From a virus, in IMG/VR virus record IMGVR_UViG_3300037882_001031, positions 1 to 33,106 of that record: a stretch of 33,106 bases of DNA; one strand, given 5' to 3'. Both the position numbers and the translations under genes were made by a program. A model generated the notes under the pieces. The model was not told the origin of the DNA. It worked only from the letters and a program-made list of their open reading frames with translations, and did not search any database. Every line of letters starts with the position of its first letter. Within the stretch, counting starts at the first letter, position 1. This document shows positions 21,507 through 27,910 of this stretch, in pieces.

Positions 21507-23147
21507 GAACAACCCAACTTGCACCGCATCACGAAACACTCGCGATACCGGGACCGGGTACTTATCACCTGGATTTTTTCGCGTCACTAATTTTGTCATG
21601 ACGCGAATCTCCTTCTTGCGGTCAAACGCATCGACGCATCGTGACGGCACCGAGCCGCCCGCGTTTTCTCTCCACCATGCAACGGCCTTGCGATGTGGTT
21701 CGCTGTCGCGCCACGACTCGAATGCAAGAAACTCGCTCAAGATGCATTGCGATGTCGCATCCTGTTTGCCGTCGCGATAACCCCAGTGGTCAACACGCAA
21801 GACCGGCGTTGCGTCTTTGTGTGCTCGGTGCAATGTGACCATGCGGTCAGTGATGGTCCACGTTGTATCTCTTGAGCCGTCGACATTGCGAATGATTGGA
21901 AGCATTGATGGTGCCGCTGAGACGATGTCTGGCTTATCGTCGGTCGCCTCGGATTCTGGGAATGCCATGCCGCACTCTTTGCACACGCGAGCGAATGTCA
22001 GATTCACCGCGCAGCATGCACCACACGTCTTGTGGTTCGGGTCGCGCTTTGGCTTGCGCTTGATGTCGTCGATTGGCCCCAACCGTTTGACATTGGTCCC
22101 ATAGCACCACCAAAGCGCATCTTCTTTGCCGCCCTCTTTGAATGTGCGCATCAGACGGCCTGCCGCTTGGATTTGTACGCCTGGGATGTTGGTCGCTCGC
22201 ACCATGCCGCCAAAGTCCAGCCATGGCAGGTTGACGCCCGTTAGTGCCTTGTTGACGGTCAATAGAACCTTGATGATTCCGCTCTTGCATGCCGCATAAA
22301 TCTGGTCGCAACGTGTCGCGCTCGTGCTGCCATCAATGACCTCGCATGACACACCGTGGGCCAACATGAACTCCCGCAGTTTGTGCGCGTGCTTGACGCT
22401 GGCAACAAACCACATCCCCGCCCTACGCTTGCGCGCCAATGCGTAGCGAGTCTTTTCGATGACGTCTGCGTTAATCTCTGGCGTGTCGGCACGCGCGGCC
22501 ATCTCATCGGCGGCAAACTCGCCTGCGTTAATCTTGACTCCGTCGGTATCAATCTGCGCGTCTGTCTCTTGAACAACCAACGGGCACAGCCATCCATCGT
22601 CTAACGCCGTGCGGATTCCCATGCGGTATGGGATGCTGGTATAGATTGCACTCTCGACCTCGGTGATTGGGGTCGCACGCGGACCAACAAACGGCGTCGC
22701 CGATAGCCCGATGAATCTTGCATCGGGATTGCGCGACATCACGCCGTCATGAAACTGACGGTAGCGCCCGCCTTGAATGTGGCACTCGTCGACGATGACA
22801 ACGTCTAGCCCCATCAATTCCGGCTTATTGTACGCGCTTTGCACTTGCAAAAACATCACTTGGCGGCCAACATCGCGACGGCCCAACCCCGCCGAGTAAA
22901 TGCCGCTGCGCACACCGGGCAACAGCTCCGATAACTCGTTAGCGTTTTGCTGCACAAGACGCGCGCGGTCAGTGATGATTCCAACACGCGCATTCCACTT
23001 GCTGACGGCGTGCCCCGCGAGCGCGGCAATGGTTAACCCCTTCCCCGTGCCGGTTGGCAGCTCGACAACTGGATTCCCGCCGCCGCTTTCGACGACGTTG
23101 ACGACGCTGTTGACCGCGTCTTGCTGGTATGGTCGCAGCTCGGTCAT
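21504..23147 (-). CDS. SF2 DEAD/DEAH-type helicase with zinc-binding insertion
   Basis: 547 aa, start ATG at 23147 chosen over an upstream 23186 start. Motif Q-like RPYQQDAV is at the N terminus, motif I at residues 31-37 (PTGTGKG), motif II DECH at 120-123, motif III SATP at 149-152 and motif VI QAAGRLMR further on. A Cys-rich insertion (CGACCAVNL...CKECG) is a likely zinc ribbon near residue 370. This matches phage SF2 helicases related to type III restriction-helicase/UvsW-like enzymes, which unwind branched DNA and promote recombination-dependent replication. Intact motifs suggest activity. It sits beside the RecB-like nuclease and Lar-like genes. Confidence 0.85.
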   Translation of the reverse strand: MTELRPYQQDAVNSVVNVVESGGGNPVVELPTGTGKGLTIAALAGHAVSKWNARVGIITDRARLVQQNANELSELLPGVRSGIYSAGLGRRDVGRQVMFLQVQSAYNKPELMGLDVVIVDECHIQGGRYRQFHDGVMSRNPDARFIGLSATPFVGPRATPITEVESAIYTSIPYRMGIRTALDDGWLCPLVVQETDAQIDTDGVKINAGEFAADEMAARADTPEINADVIEKTRYALARKRRAGMWFVASVKHAHKLREFMLAHGVSCEVIDGSTSATRCDQIYAACKSGIIKVLLTVNKALTGVNLPWLDFGGMVRATNIPGVQIQAAGRLMRTFKEGGKEDALWWCYGTNVKRLGPIDDIKRKPKRDPNHKTCGACCAVNLTFARVCKECGMAFPESEATDDKPDIVSAAPSMLPIIRNVDGSRDTTWTITDRMVTLHRAHKDATPVLRVDHWGYRDGKQDATSQCILSEFLAFESWRDSEPHRKAVAWWRENAGGSVPSRCVDAFDRKKEIRVMTKLVTRKNPGDKYPVPVSRVFRDAVQVGLF

Positions 23148-23148
23148 G

Positions 23149-23334
23149 CTATTCGCTTGCCTTGTCTTGCAATGCCTTGATTGCATATGCCTGCCTGGTT
23201 ATCGTGTCGCGCAATATCTGCATCTCCTCTCTCATCTCCCTGATGTGCCTTTCGGAGACAACGCACCGCTTTGCGAGCGCTACAATTGAATCGGTGAACT
23301 CGTCAACAACTTCGTCCAAGTCAAAATTGCTCAT
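23149..23334 (-). CDS. Coiled-coil small protein
   Basis: 61 aa, ATG at 23334 with AAGGA upstream. Acidic N terminus (SNFDLDEVVDEFTDSI) and a continuous heptad-like helix (ERHIREMREEMQILRDTITRQ). No membrane segment. Its stop is one base before the helicase ATG. No family recognised. Confidence 0.6.
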   Translation of the reverse strand: MSNFDLDEVVDEFTDSIVALAKRCVVSERHIREMREEMQILRDTITRQAYAIKALQDKASE

Positions 23335-23473
23335 TGTTTGTTCCTTGTCCTGGCAAAATAACAACGTCGCATCTGCGGTCGTCAGCGTCGATACACGGCC
23401 AGCCAAACAAAGTCCTTACAGCAACTGTCCCGTCAGCGACCGATAGCGCCAGCAAAAGCAATCCAGCCGTCAT
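23321..23473 (-). CDS. Small protein with N-terminal hydrophobic segment (50 aa)
   Basis: 50 codons from an ATG at 23473 overlapping the previous stop as ATGA, and overlapping the next start by 14 bases. The N terminus TAGLLLLALSVA is hydrophobic, followed by WPCIDADDRRCDVVILPG with two cysteines. Coupling to both neighbours supports coding, though this is short. A signal-like or membrane-anchored peptide is possible. Confidence 0.5.
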   Translation of the reverse strand: MTAGLLLLALSVADGTVAVRTLFGWPCIDADDRRCDVVILPGQGTNNEQF

Positions 23474-23682
23474 CATTGGTTCACCTTCTCCCAATCTTCA
23501 ATGGCGTCTTCTTTAAGCCAATGAATCGAATACATATCGGTGCGCCTAAGGCATGCCGGGCACTGCACATAGTATGCATACTCCCAATAAATATTTCCGT
23601 CATCATCCTCGCCGTCATCAACCGAGTACTCGACGACCTCGGCAGCGATGTTAGTATGCTGCTTGCATGGCGTCGGCTTCAT
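23473..23682 (-). CDS. Small zinc-binding protein, Lar-like
   Basis: 69 aa, ATG at 23682, overlapping the previous stop. Two Cys/His pairs (C6 with H9; C41 and C44) and a strongly acidic middle (VDDGEDDDGNIYWE) give a zinc-ribbon-like outline, with EDAIEDWEKVN at the end resembling the A..AW.R C terminus of Lar (restriction alleviation) proteins. It is directly next to a clearer Lar-like gene. The family is inferred from pattern only. Confidence 0.45.
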   Translation of the reverse strand: MKPTPCKQHTNIAAEVVEYSVDDGEDDDGNIYWEYAYYVQCPACLRRTDMYSIHWLKEDAIEDWEKVNQ

Positions 23683-24068
23683 CGCTTCGCTCGATTCCAG
23701 GCGGCGATTAAATCTGCACGCATCATGTAGTCACATGGGCCATAAGCCCTGCAATCATGGCATACGACCACACCCTCGCTGCCAACATATTCAACCTTGA
23801 TGCTCCCGCAAAACGGACACGGCAAGGGAACGCTGTCGTCGACAGGCCTTGTGCCGCCAACCATCCCCCGCAACCCCGCATCATGTTCGGCGTGCCGCTT
23901 TTCGATTGCGTCGAGGCGCTCGCAAATGTCTGACATATCGTCGACAACGCCCTGCACCTCTGAGTCAATCGAATCAAGAGAGATTGCCCATTGCCCATGC
24001 ACGGTGTTGTTGATTGGCATTCCCTTTGCCATGCGCTCTTTTAGCCACTGATAATGCTTGCCCGTCAT
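23679..24068 (-). CDS. Lar-like restriction alleviation protein
   Basis: 129 aa, ATG at 24068 sharing a base with the previous stop. The C-terminal 48 residues match the Lar pattern: CPFCGS at C84/C87, CHDC at C103/C106, A.GP, then AAWNRAKR. Family role: Lar-type proteins relieve restriction of unmethylated DNA by host type I systems. The first 80 residues are an added helical extension (IDSEVQGVVDDMSDICERLDAIEKR) that short Lar proteins lack. It is likely a second zinc protein tandem with the 69-aa gene. Given the phage-wide scarcity of GATC, antirestriction pressure is a coherent context. Confidence 0.72.
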   Translation of the reverse strand: MTGKHYQWLKERMAKGMPINNTVHGQWAISLDSIDSEVQGVVDDMSDICERLDAIEKRHAEHDAGLRGMVGGTRPVDDSVPLPCPFCGSIKVEYVGSEGVVVCHDCRAYGPCDYMMRADLIAAWNRAKR

Positions 24069-24850
24069 CACACACCACCCATCTGTTTAGCGGCAATCTT
24101 CGCCGCACGTTTCTCTGCATTGCGAGCAACTGTTGCGGCTTTGCGTTGCTCACGACGCGCCAATGATTCGGCGCGCTTGCTGTCTTTGATTCGCTTGTGC
24201 GCTTGGTGTGCGTCCCGCGCGACCTCAAAAAGCCGCAAGTAGTCCGACAGCTCGGCGGCTGTGCTGCGATGCTCTGTTACGCCGATGCACTTTCCATCTG
24301 CGTCAACCTGCAAAACAACAACACAAGCGCCAACGAATCCTGCACCGTCGATAAGCAGCTCAACCATGCGTGCATACGCCGCCACCTGAATCCAGTGCTC
24401 TAGCTTTGGCTTGTCATCTGACGATGTCTTCCAATCATACACCGTCCACTCGCCATCCTCGACAGCAACCAGGTCGGGGGCGCCGTGAAACCTGTCGTCA
24501 TAATCAATCAGCCTTTGCTCGCACAGTTTGACGTCGAGAGTGCGCGCATTAAACCACGTCAACCACATCGCAAAGATGTCCTTCACATCCTGTTGCAATT
24601 CACGCTCAACAGCAAACGGGTCATCGTCCGTCGGTTGCGGCTCGCCCTTGATGTGCCTGGCAATCCACGCATGCACCGCTGTACCGCGTGCCGCTGCGTC
24701 GTCTCGCACTTGGTCCGGGTCGATTCCGCGCATGTAGCATGACCGCTGCCACGCCATCAAGCCCGGTGTCGAGAATCCCAGCGTGCGGATAATCTCGGTG
24801 ACGCTTGGCGCTGGCTTGCAGTCGATTAAGAATGGTTCGCGTCTTGACAC
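24068..24850 (-). CDS. RecB/Cas4-type PD-(D/E)XK nuclease
   Basis: 260 aa from a GTG at 24850 with a GGGG-containing site upstream. PD-(D/E)XK elements can be placed: H60 in RGTAVHAWIA, E112, D126 in FHGAPDLVAV, D139-x-K141 in YDWKTSS and the Q155-x3-Y159 motif QVAAY that marks RecB/AddB-type nucleases. In phages such exonucleases pair with a recombinase and ssDNA-binding protein to perform recombination. The long basic C-terminal helix (RREQRKAATVARNAEKRA...) probably binds DNA. Upstream is a terminator hairpin, so expression may be attenuated. Confidence 0.85.
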   Translation of the reverse strand: MSRREPFLIDCKPAPSVTEIIRTLGFSTPGLMAWQRSCYMRGIDPDQVRDDAAARGTAVHAWIARHIKGEPQPTDDDPFAVERELQQDVKDIFAMWLTWFNARTLDVKLCEQRLIDYDDRFHGAPDLVAVEDGEWTVYDWKTSSDDKPKLEHWIQVAAYARMVELLIDGAGFVGACVVVLQVDADGKCIGVTEHRSTAAELSDYLRLFEVARDAHQAHKRIKDSKRAESLARREQRKAATVARNAEKRAAKIAAKQMGGV

Positions 24851-24861
24851 CGTTACCCCGC

Positions 24862-24898
24862 CAAAAAAGAAAACCCGCCGCCGTTATTGACGGCGGGT
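24862..24898 (-). terminator. Terminator hairpin within the recombination operon
   Basis: On the minus strand ACCCGCCG, a ten-base loop and CGGCGGGT, then TTTCTTTTTT. It follows the DUF669-like gene and precedes the nuclease start by about 12 bases. A genuine terminator here would limit nuclease expression or act as an attenuator. Confidence 0.72.
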
Positions 24899-24905
24899 GA
24901 TGTTG

Positions 24906-25340
24906 CTAGAACTTCACGGTACGTGCTGGCATCTTTGACGCCGACGGCGCCGACGATGACGTTCCGCGCGACGCAACAGACTTGATGCCCTTGACTTCGG
25001 TGCGACCGGCAAAATCACCGCTTGTCTGCGCGGCAACCGTGATGATTGCCTCGCGGCCAATCGCCGACGCTGGCTCATTCGGGTCACAGCCGAGCGCGAC
25101 GCATGCGCCTTTGTACATGCCGACCGCCTTTGGCGACAGATACCAGCGACGCGGCATTGTCTTGCCCTCGTGTGGTTCGCCCTCGACGGCCTTAAAGACC
25201 ATCATCACATAGTCGCTCTTGCCATCATTCGGGAACACCTCTTTTGCAGAGATGACCACGACGTGATGATCACCGACTGGCAGATTGTCGAAGCTGCCAC
25301 TTTCTTTCACTTGGTCGAAATCAATATCAGCCAAACCCAT
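24906..25340 (-). CDS. DUF669-like ssDNA-binding/recombination protein
   Basis: 144 aa. ATG at 25340 preferred over 25388 because AAGGGAGACG lies directly upstream. N-terminal IDFDQVKESGSFDNLPVGDHHVVVISAKE, then VMMVFKAVEGEPHEGKTM and C-terminal GREAIITVAAQTSGDFAGRTEVKGI. This fits DUF669-like phage single-stranded DNA-binding proteins found next to Sak4-type recombinases. The C terminus is Ser/Pro/Ala-rich and disordered, as in many SSBs. Function is supported by the adjacent RecA-like ATPase and RecB-like nuclease. Confidence 0.72.
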   Translation of the reverse strand: MGLADIDFDQVKESGSFDNLPVGDHHVVVISAKEVFPNDGKSDYVMMVFKAVEGEPHEGKTMPRRWYLSPKAVGMYKGACVALGCDPNEPASAIGREAIITVAAQTSGDFAGRTEVKGIKSVASRGTSSSAPSASKMPARTVKF

Positions 25341-25356
25341 TGCGTCTCCCTTGTTG

Positions 25357-26022
25357 TTACTCGCCAATTGCTGCGCGCAGCTTGGCAAAAATTGCGCTCA
25401 TGTCTGCGGGCTCTTGCTCGTCAAGCAGCCCGCTTCGGTCCTTGCCAGCCGTCACCATTGACGACCGCGTGGACAGTGTCTTTTTCTTTGTTCCTGTCAA
25501 TCGGAAGCAGTAATCCACATCGCTCGGCACATCGCCGCTCGATGACTTCTTCGCGAACGCGGGGTCATACCGCATCACTTCGTTTTTTTCGTCGCCGATG
25601 TTCGATGATGTCTCGCGCGCAATCAGCAGCACTGGAATCTCGACTTCGCGACATGCGCGCACGAATTGCGCGATGCGGCTTTCGTACTCCGGCCACACGT
25701 CATACTTGTTTTTGATTTCCGACTTGCACTCAGCTGCAACGATATCGGAGAACACCGACAAGCTGTCGACGACGAATGACTTAAACTTGCCACTCGCAAT
25801 CATCGCTGTAACCGTGCGCATGTCGGCGTGCGATGCAACCGGGATTGCCGTCTTGTCCAGCTCGTCACGCTCAATTGACAGCAACCCATCTTCCAGGTCT
25901 GCAATTAGCACCGGTTGCGGCATCGTCGCAATCAGCCGTGTTTTTCCTGAGTCATGTGCACCGTACACCAACACCGTTGGCGCACGCAAAATGTGCTTCG
26001 CTCTCTCGCTGTATTCAACCAT
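25357..26022 (-). CDS. RecA-like AAA ATPase (Sak4-type)
   Basis: 221 aa. Start ATG at 26022 overlaps the previous gene by 8 bases and is preceded by GGGGAGACGG. Walker A at residues 21-28 (GAHDSGKT) and a Walker B-type strand FVVDS at 83-87, with PVLLIARETS as the following sensor-like segment. Short RecA-core ATPases with this layout are Sak4/AAA_24-type phage recombinases, which promote single-strand annealing. It heads the recombination operon with DUF669-like and RecB-like genes. Confidence 0.82.
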   Translation of the reverse strand: MVEYSERAKHILRAPTVLVYGAHDSGKTRLIATMPQPVLIADLEDGLLSIERDELDKTAIPVASHADMRTVTAMIASGKFKSFVVDSLSVFSDIVAAECKSEIKNKYDVWPEYESRIAQFVRACREVEIPVLLIARETSSNIGDEKNEVMRYDPAFAKKSSSGDVPSDVDYCFRLTGTKKKTLSTRSSMVTAGKDRSGLLDEQEPADMSAIFAKLRAAIGE

Positions 26023-26230
26023 TTTCCGTCTCCCCTGTGTAAGCCACAATCTCCGGCGCACCGTTGCGAATCCATTGCAGCGCATCCGACTTGAGCACTG
26101 CGCCTGGCACACCACGCGACCCCGGCACGCCCGCGAGCGCACCGCTCGCAAGAGCAGCACGCACACGCCGCTCGCTTTGTTTTGTTAGTGCCATGCATTG
26201 CTGCACGGTCAAAACTTCGTCGTTACCCAT
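26015..26230 (-). CDS. Small HTH (excisionase-like/MerR-type) protein
   Basis: 71 aa from ATG at 26230, 8 bases into the end of the previous gene. The segment LTVQQCMALTKQSERRVRAALASGALAGV is a helix-turn-helix of the excisionase/HTH_17 type, followed by GVPGAVLKSDALQWI as the wing. Such proteins bind DNA as regulators or architectural factors. No integrase is present in the window, so an early regulator is more likely than an excisionase. Confidence 0.62.
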   Translation of the reverse strand: MGNDEVLTVQQCMALTKQSERRVRAALASGALAGVPGSRGVPGAVLKSDALQWIRNGAPEIVAYTGETENG

Positions 26231-26420
26231 CGGTTCCTTCCTTTTCCATTTCTGCCAACTTGAGTTGCATGATGTCGTCGATAATCGCCGCGCATGCTGC
26301 CAACGCTTTGACATCGCCAGACGACGCCCTGTCAATCATTGTGCCCACGTAGCGCATTGCGCCGAGCCATTGGAGTGTGTGCCGCAATGCAGCCAGGTCG
26401 GCGAAGGTGATGTCTTTCAT
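26223..26420 (-). CDS. Small helical hypothetical protein
   Basis: 65 aa, ATG at 26420 overlapping the previous stop (ATGA). Helical composition: DITFADLAALRHTLQWLGAMRYVGTM, then VKALAACAAIIDDIMQLKLAEMEKEG. No motif recognised. Possibly an oligomer or a regulator, as first-transcribed genes often are. Confidence 0.55.
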   Translation of the reverse strand: MKDITFADLAALRHTLQWLGAMRYVGTMIDRASSGDVKALAACAAIIDDIMQLKLAEMEKEGTDG

Positions 26421-26524
26421 CCCGACACCGCCGCGAGGTACTTGGCAACAGCCGCCGCAAGGTCGGCGTTATCCGTGCCGTTGTCGATTGCGTCTTGAAT
26501 GTCACCCATATCGAAGTCATTCAT
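26417..26524 (-). CDS. Tiny acidic protein (35 aa), first early gene
   Basis: 35 codons from ATG at 26524 with GGAGAG seven bases upstream, and an ATGA overlap with the next gene. NDFDMGDIQDAIDNGTDNADLAAAVAKYLAAVSG is acidic then helical. An ATG four bases further in would read another frame, but its product (basic, 62 aa) does not fit the coupled neighbour. The first gene of an early operon often encodes a host-takeover peptide; no homologue is recognised. Confidence 0.55.
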   Translation of the reverse strand: MNDFDMGDIQDAIDNGTDNADLAAAVAKYLAAVSG

Positions 26525-26559
26525 TTGGTCTCTCCGTTGCGTTGCCGCGTTGTTTAACC

Positions 26560-26587
26560 ATCATAGTCAAATAAAGCCAAATAGCAA
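26560..26587 (-). promoter_or_regulatory. Candidate early promoter
   Basis: On the minus strand TTGCTA (26587-26582), a 16-base spacer and TATGAT (26565-26560), five of six matches to the sigma-70 -10. Transcription would start near 26553 and lead into the first early gene 30 bases later. It lies just after the late-operon terminator, so the two operons are cleanly separated. Confidence 0.5.
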
Positions 26588-26621
26588 GCAACAAGGCAAA
26601 ACAAAGGCAAACAAAAGCAAA
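26585..26621. repeat. Degenerate 10-nt CAAA-rich repeats
   Basis: On the plus strand the tract reads as imperfect repeats of about ten bases, each a variant of GCAAACAAAA. It is A-rich on one strand and T/G-rich on the other and sits just upstream of the early promoter. It may be an UP-element, an A-tract bend, or a replication-initiation site; the function is unproven. Confidence 0.45.
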
Positions 26622-26645
26622 CAACCGCCATATTTCAGGCGGTTG
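26622..26645 (-). terminator. Rho-independent terminator at the end of the late operon
   Basis: On the minus strand CAACCGCC, an eight-base loop and GGCGGTTG, then a T-rich run (TTTGCTTTTGTTTGCC). It sits 31 bases after the stop of the HExxH membrane protein and marks the end of the late transcript. Confidence 0.72.
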
Positions 26646-26676
26646 CGGTGCAAAAAAGTTGTGTCTCAGCTGGGGC

Positions 26677-27264
26677 TCAGCCCACGCGAAGCGCCTCAAT
26701 CAACCCGGCGTATCGCTCAAATTGCGCATGTTCGCGGTCTGGATTGCCGGTAGTGCGCCACAAATGCGCGTGCACGATTTCGTGCGCGAGAGCCGTTGCG
26801 CCAATGGTGCGGCCTGGTCGTGTTGCGACGACGACGCAAGAGTCTGAGCGAGTGACACCAGCGAGTGTGCGCGTGCCCTCGGTAAATGACTCACCGGGCC
26901 TCCACTCGATGTCGAGTTGTTGCAAAGTCTGCAACAGCTCCGCCGGGTCTCCAATTCGCGCGCGCCATTCAATCACCAGGTCAGACAAGAAACGCGAGTG
27001 CTCGTCGATGGTGCGCAATCCACCATCGCCCCCGTAGCACAGCCCAAACCCCGGCACGCGATTTGGCATGCGTGCATTGTGTTGTTTGACGCCATACAAA
27101 ACACCCGCGCCGATGACGGATGCGATGACGCCGAGCGCGATAGCCAAACCGCCCGGTGTGAGCTCGCCGCGTGATGCCGCCGCGATGACGGCACCGATTG
27201 CGACGACGATTAGAAAACCGCCGCCAATTAGGATTGGTGTTGCTGCGTTCATGCGAAATGGCAT
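26677..27264 (-). CDS. Membrane-anchored HExxH (zincin-like) protein
   Basis: 195 aa, ATG at 27264 with GGAG upstream. Two N-terminal hydrophobic segments (about residues 9-30 and 38-58) anchor it to the membrane, followed by a soluble domain. The C-terminal part carries HEIVH at 161-165, the zinc-binding motif of metallopeptidases, and a downstream DREH (176-179) that could supply a third ligand. Fused spans plus zincin in a phage late gene are uncommon. It is last in the late operon, after fibre genes. Possible roles include processing a surface protein or peptidoglycan-linked target; the substrate is unknown. Confidence 0.65.
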   Translation of the reverse strand: MPFRMNAATPILIGGGFLIVVAIGAVIAAASRGELTPGGLAIALGVIASVIGAGVLYGVKQHNARMPNRVPGFGLCYGGDGGLRTIDEHSRFLSDLVIEWRARIGDPAELLQTLQQLDIEWRPGESFTEGTRTLAGVTRSDSCVVVATRPGRTIGATALAHEIVHAHLWRTTGNPDREHAQFERYAGLIEALRVG

Positions 27265-27909
27265 CTAGTGACTCCGTCGTGCTTTTTGGTACAGGGTCGC
27301 GCACTGTAGCACCGGGTTATCAGTGCCGGTCAGGCGGTCAAGAGTGATGTCGATGGCGTTCCAGCCGGGCACGATGTCGGCATACGCCGTCGACGTCGTG
27401 AATGTGGTGTAAGTGCCCGCGCCATTTGAGATTGACCCGGATGTTTCCGACCGCGTTGCGGTGCTCGGTCCACGAAAGGATGCGCTTACTGTCGACGTTG
27501 TGCCGCCGTTGCCAAGAAAAATCAGCGACAAATACGCGCGTGAGTATGGCGTGCCATCCCACCGTGGGAATGGCCGCACCCAAAAGCGCGCCTTGAGCGT
27601 TGCGCCCGCGTCGCTAATGAATGCCGTCGACGATGACTCCCGCGACCAAGCCCACGTTGCCAAGTTGTGCACAAACGCAGTGCCGAACGGCGGGCCGGAA
27701 TGGTCGTGGCCGTATGTGCCCTGTGGGTTTTTCGCGATGGCCGGTGACGTTCCAGTTTGGCCAGACGCTCCAGTTGCGAACTCATAAGCCCAGCGATTTG
27801 CACCCGCGAGCGATTGCATAACGTCGGCATACGCCGGGGCCTCTGACGTCGTCAGTGCGCGCGGCAAGTATTGCGGCCAGTGCCGGATGATTTTATTATT
27901 GCCGCTCAT
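27265..27909 (-). CDS. Tail fibre-like protein with HDHSG motif
   Basis: 214 aa. ATG at 27909, one base after the previous stop. It contains GTYGHDHSGPPFG (H68 and H70), a motif like the His-x-His sites found in trimeric phage fibres or spikes, and then beta-rich sequence (TLKARFWVRPFPRW, SASFRGPSTATRSE). The C terminus is basic (LYQKARRSH). It shares GTY..HDHS with the larger neighbour, so the two may be paralogous fibre components. Probably a receptor-contacting protein at the tail tip. Confidence 0.6.
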   Translation of the reverse strand: MSGNNKIIRHWPQYLPRALTTSEAPAYADVMQSLAGANRWAYEFATGASGQTGTSPAIAKNPQGTYGHDHSGPPFGTAFVHNLATWAWSRESSSTAFISDAGATLKARFWVRPFPRWDGTPYSRAYLSLIFLGNGGTTSTVSASFRGPSTATRSETSGSISNGAGTYTTFTTSTAYADIVPGWNAIDITLDRLTGTDNPVLQCATLYQKARRSH

Positions 27910-27910
27910 G

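Noticed and set aside
26332-26520. 62-aa frame starting at ATG 26520
   Set aside because: It overlaps two coupled genes, is unusually Arg/Thr-rich and its ribosome-binding site serves the neighbouring ATG at 26524.
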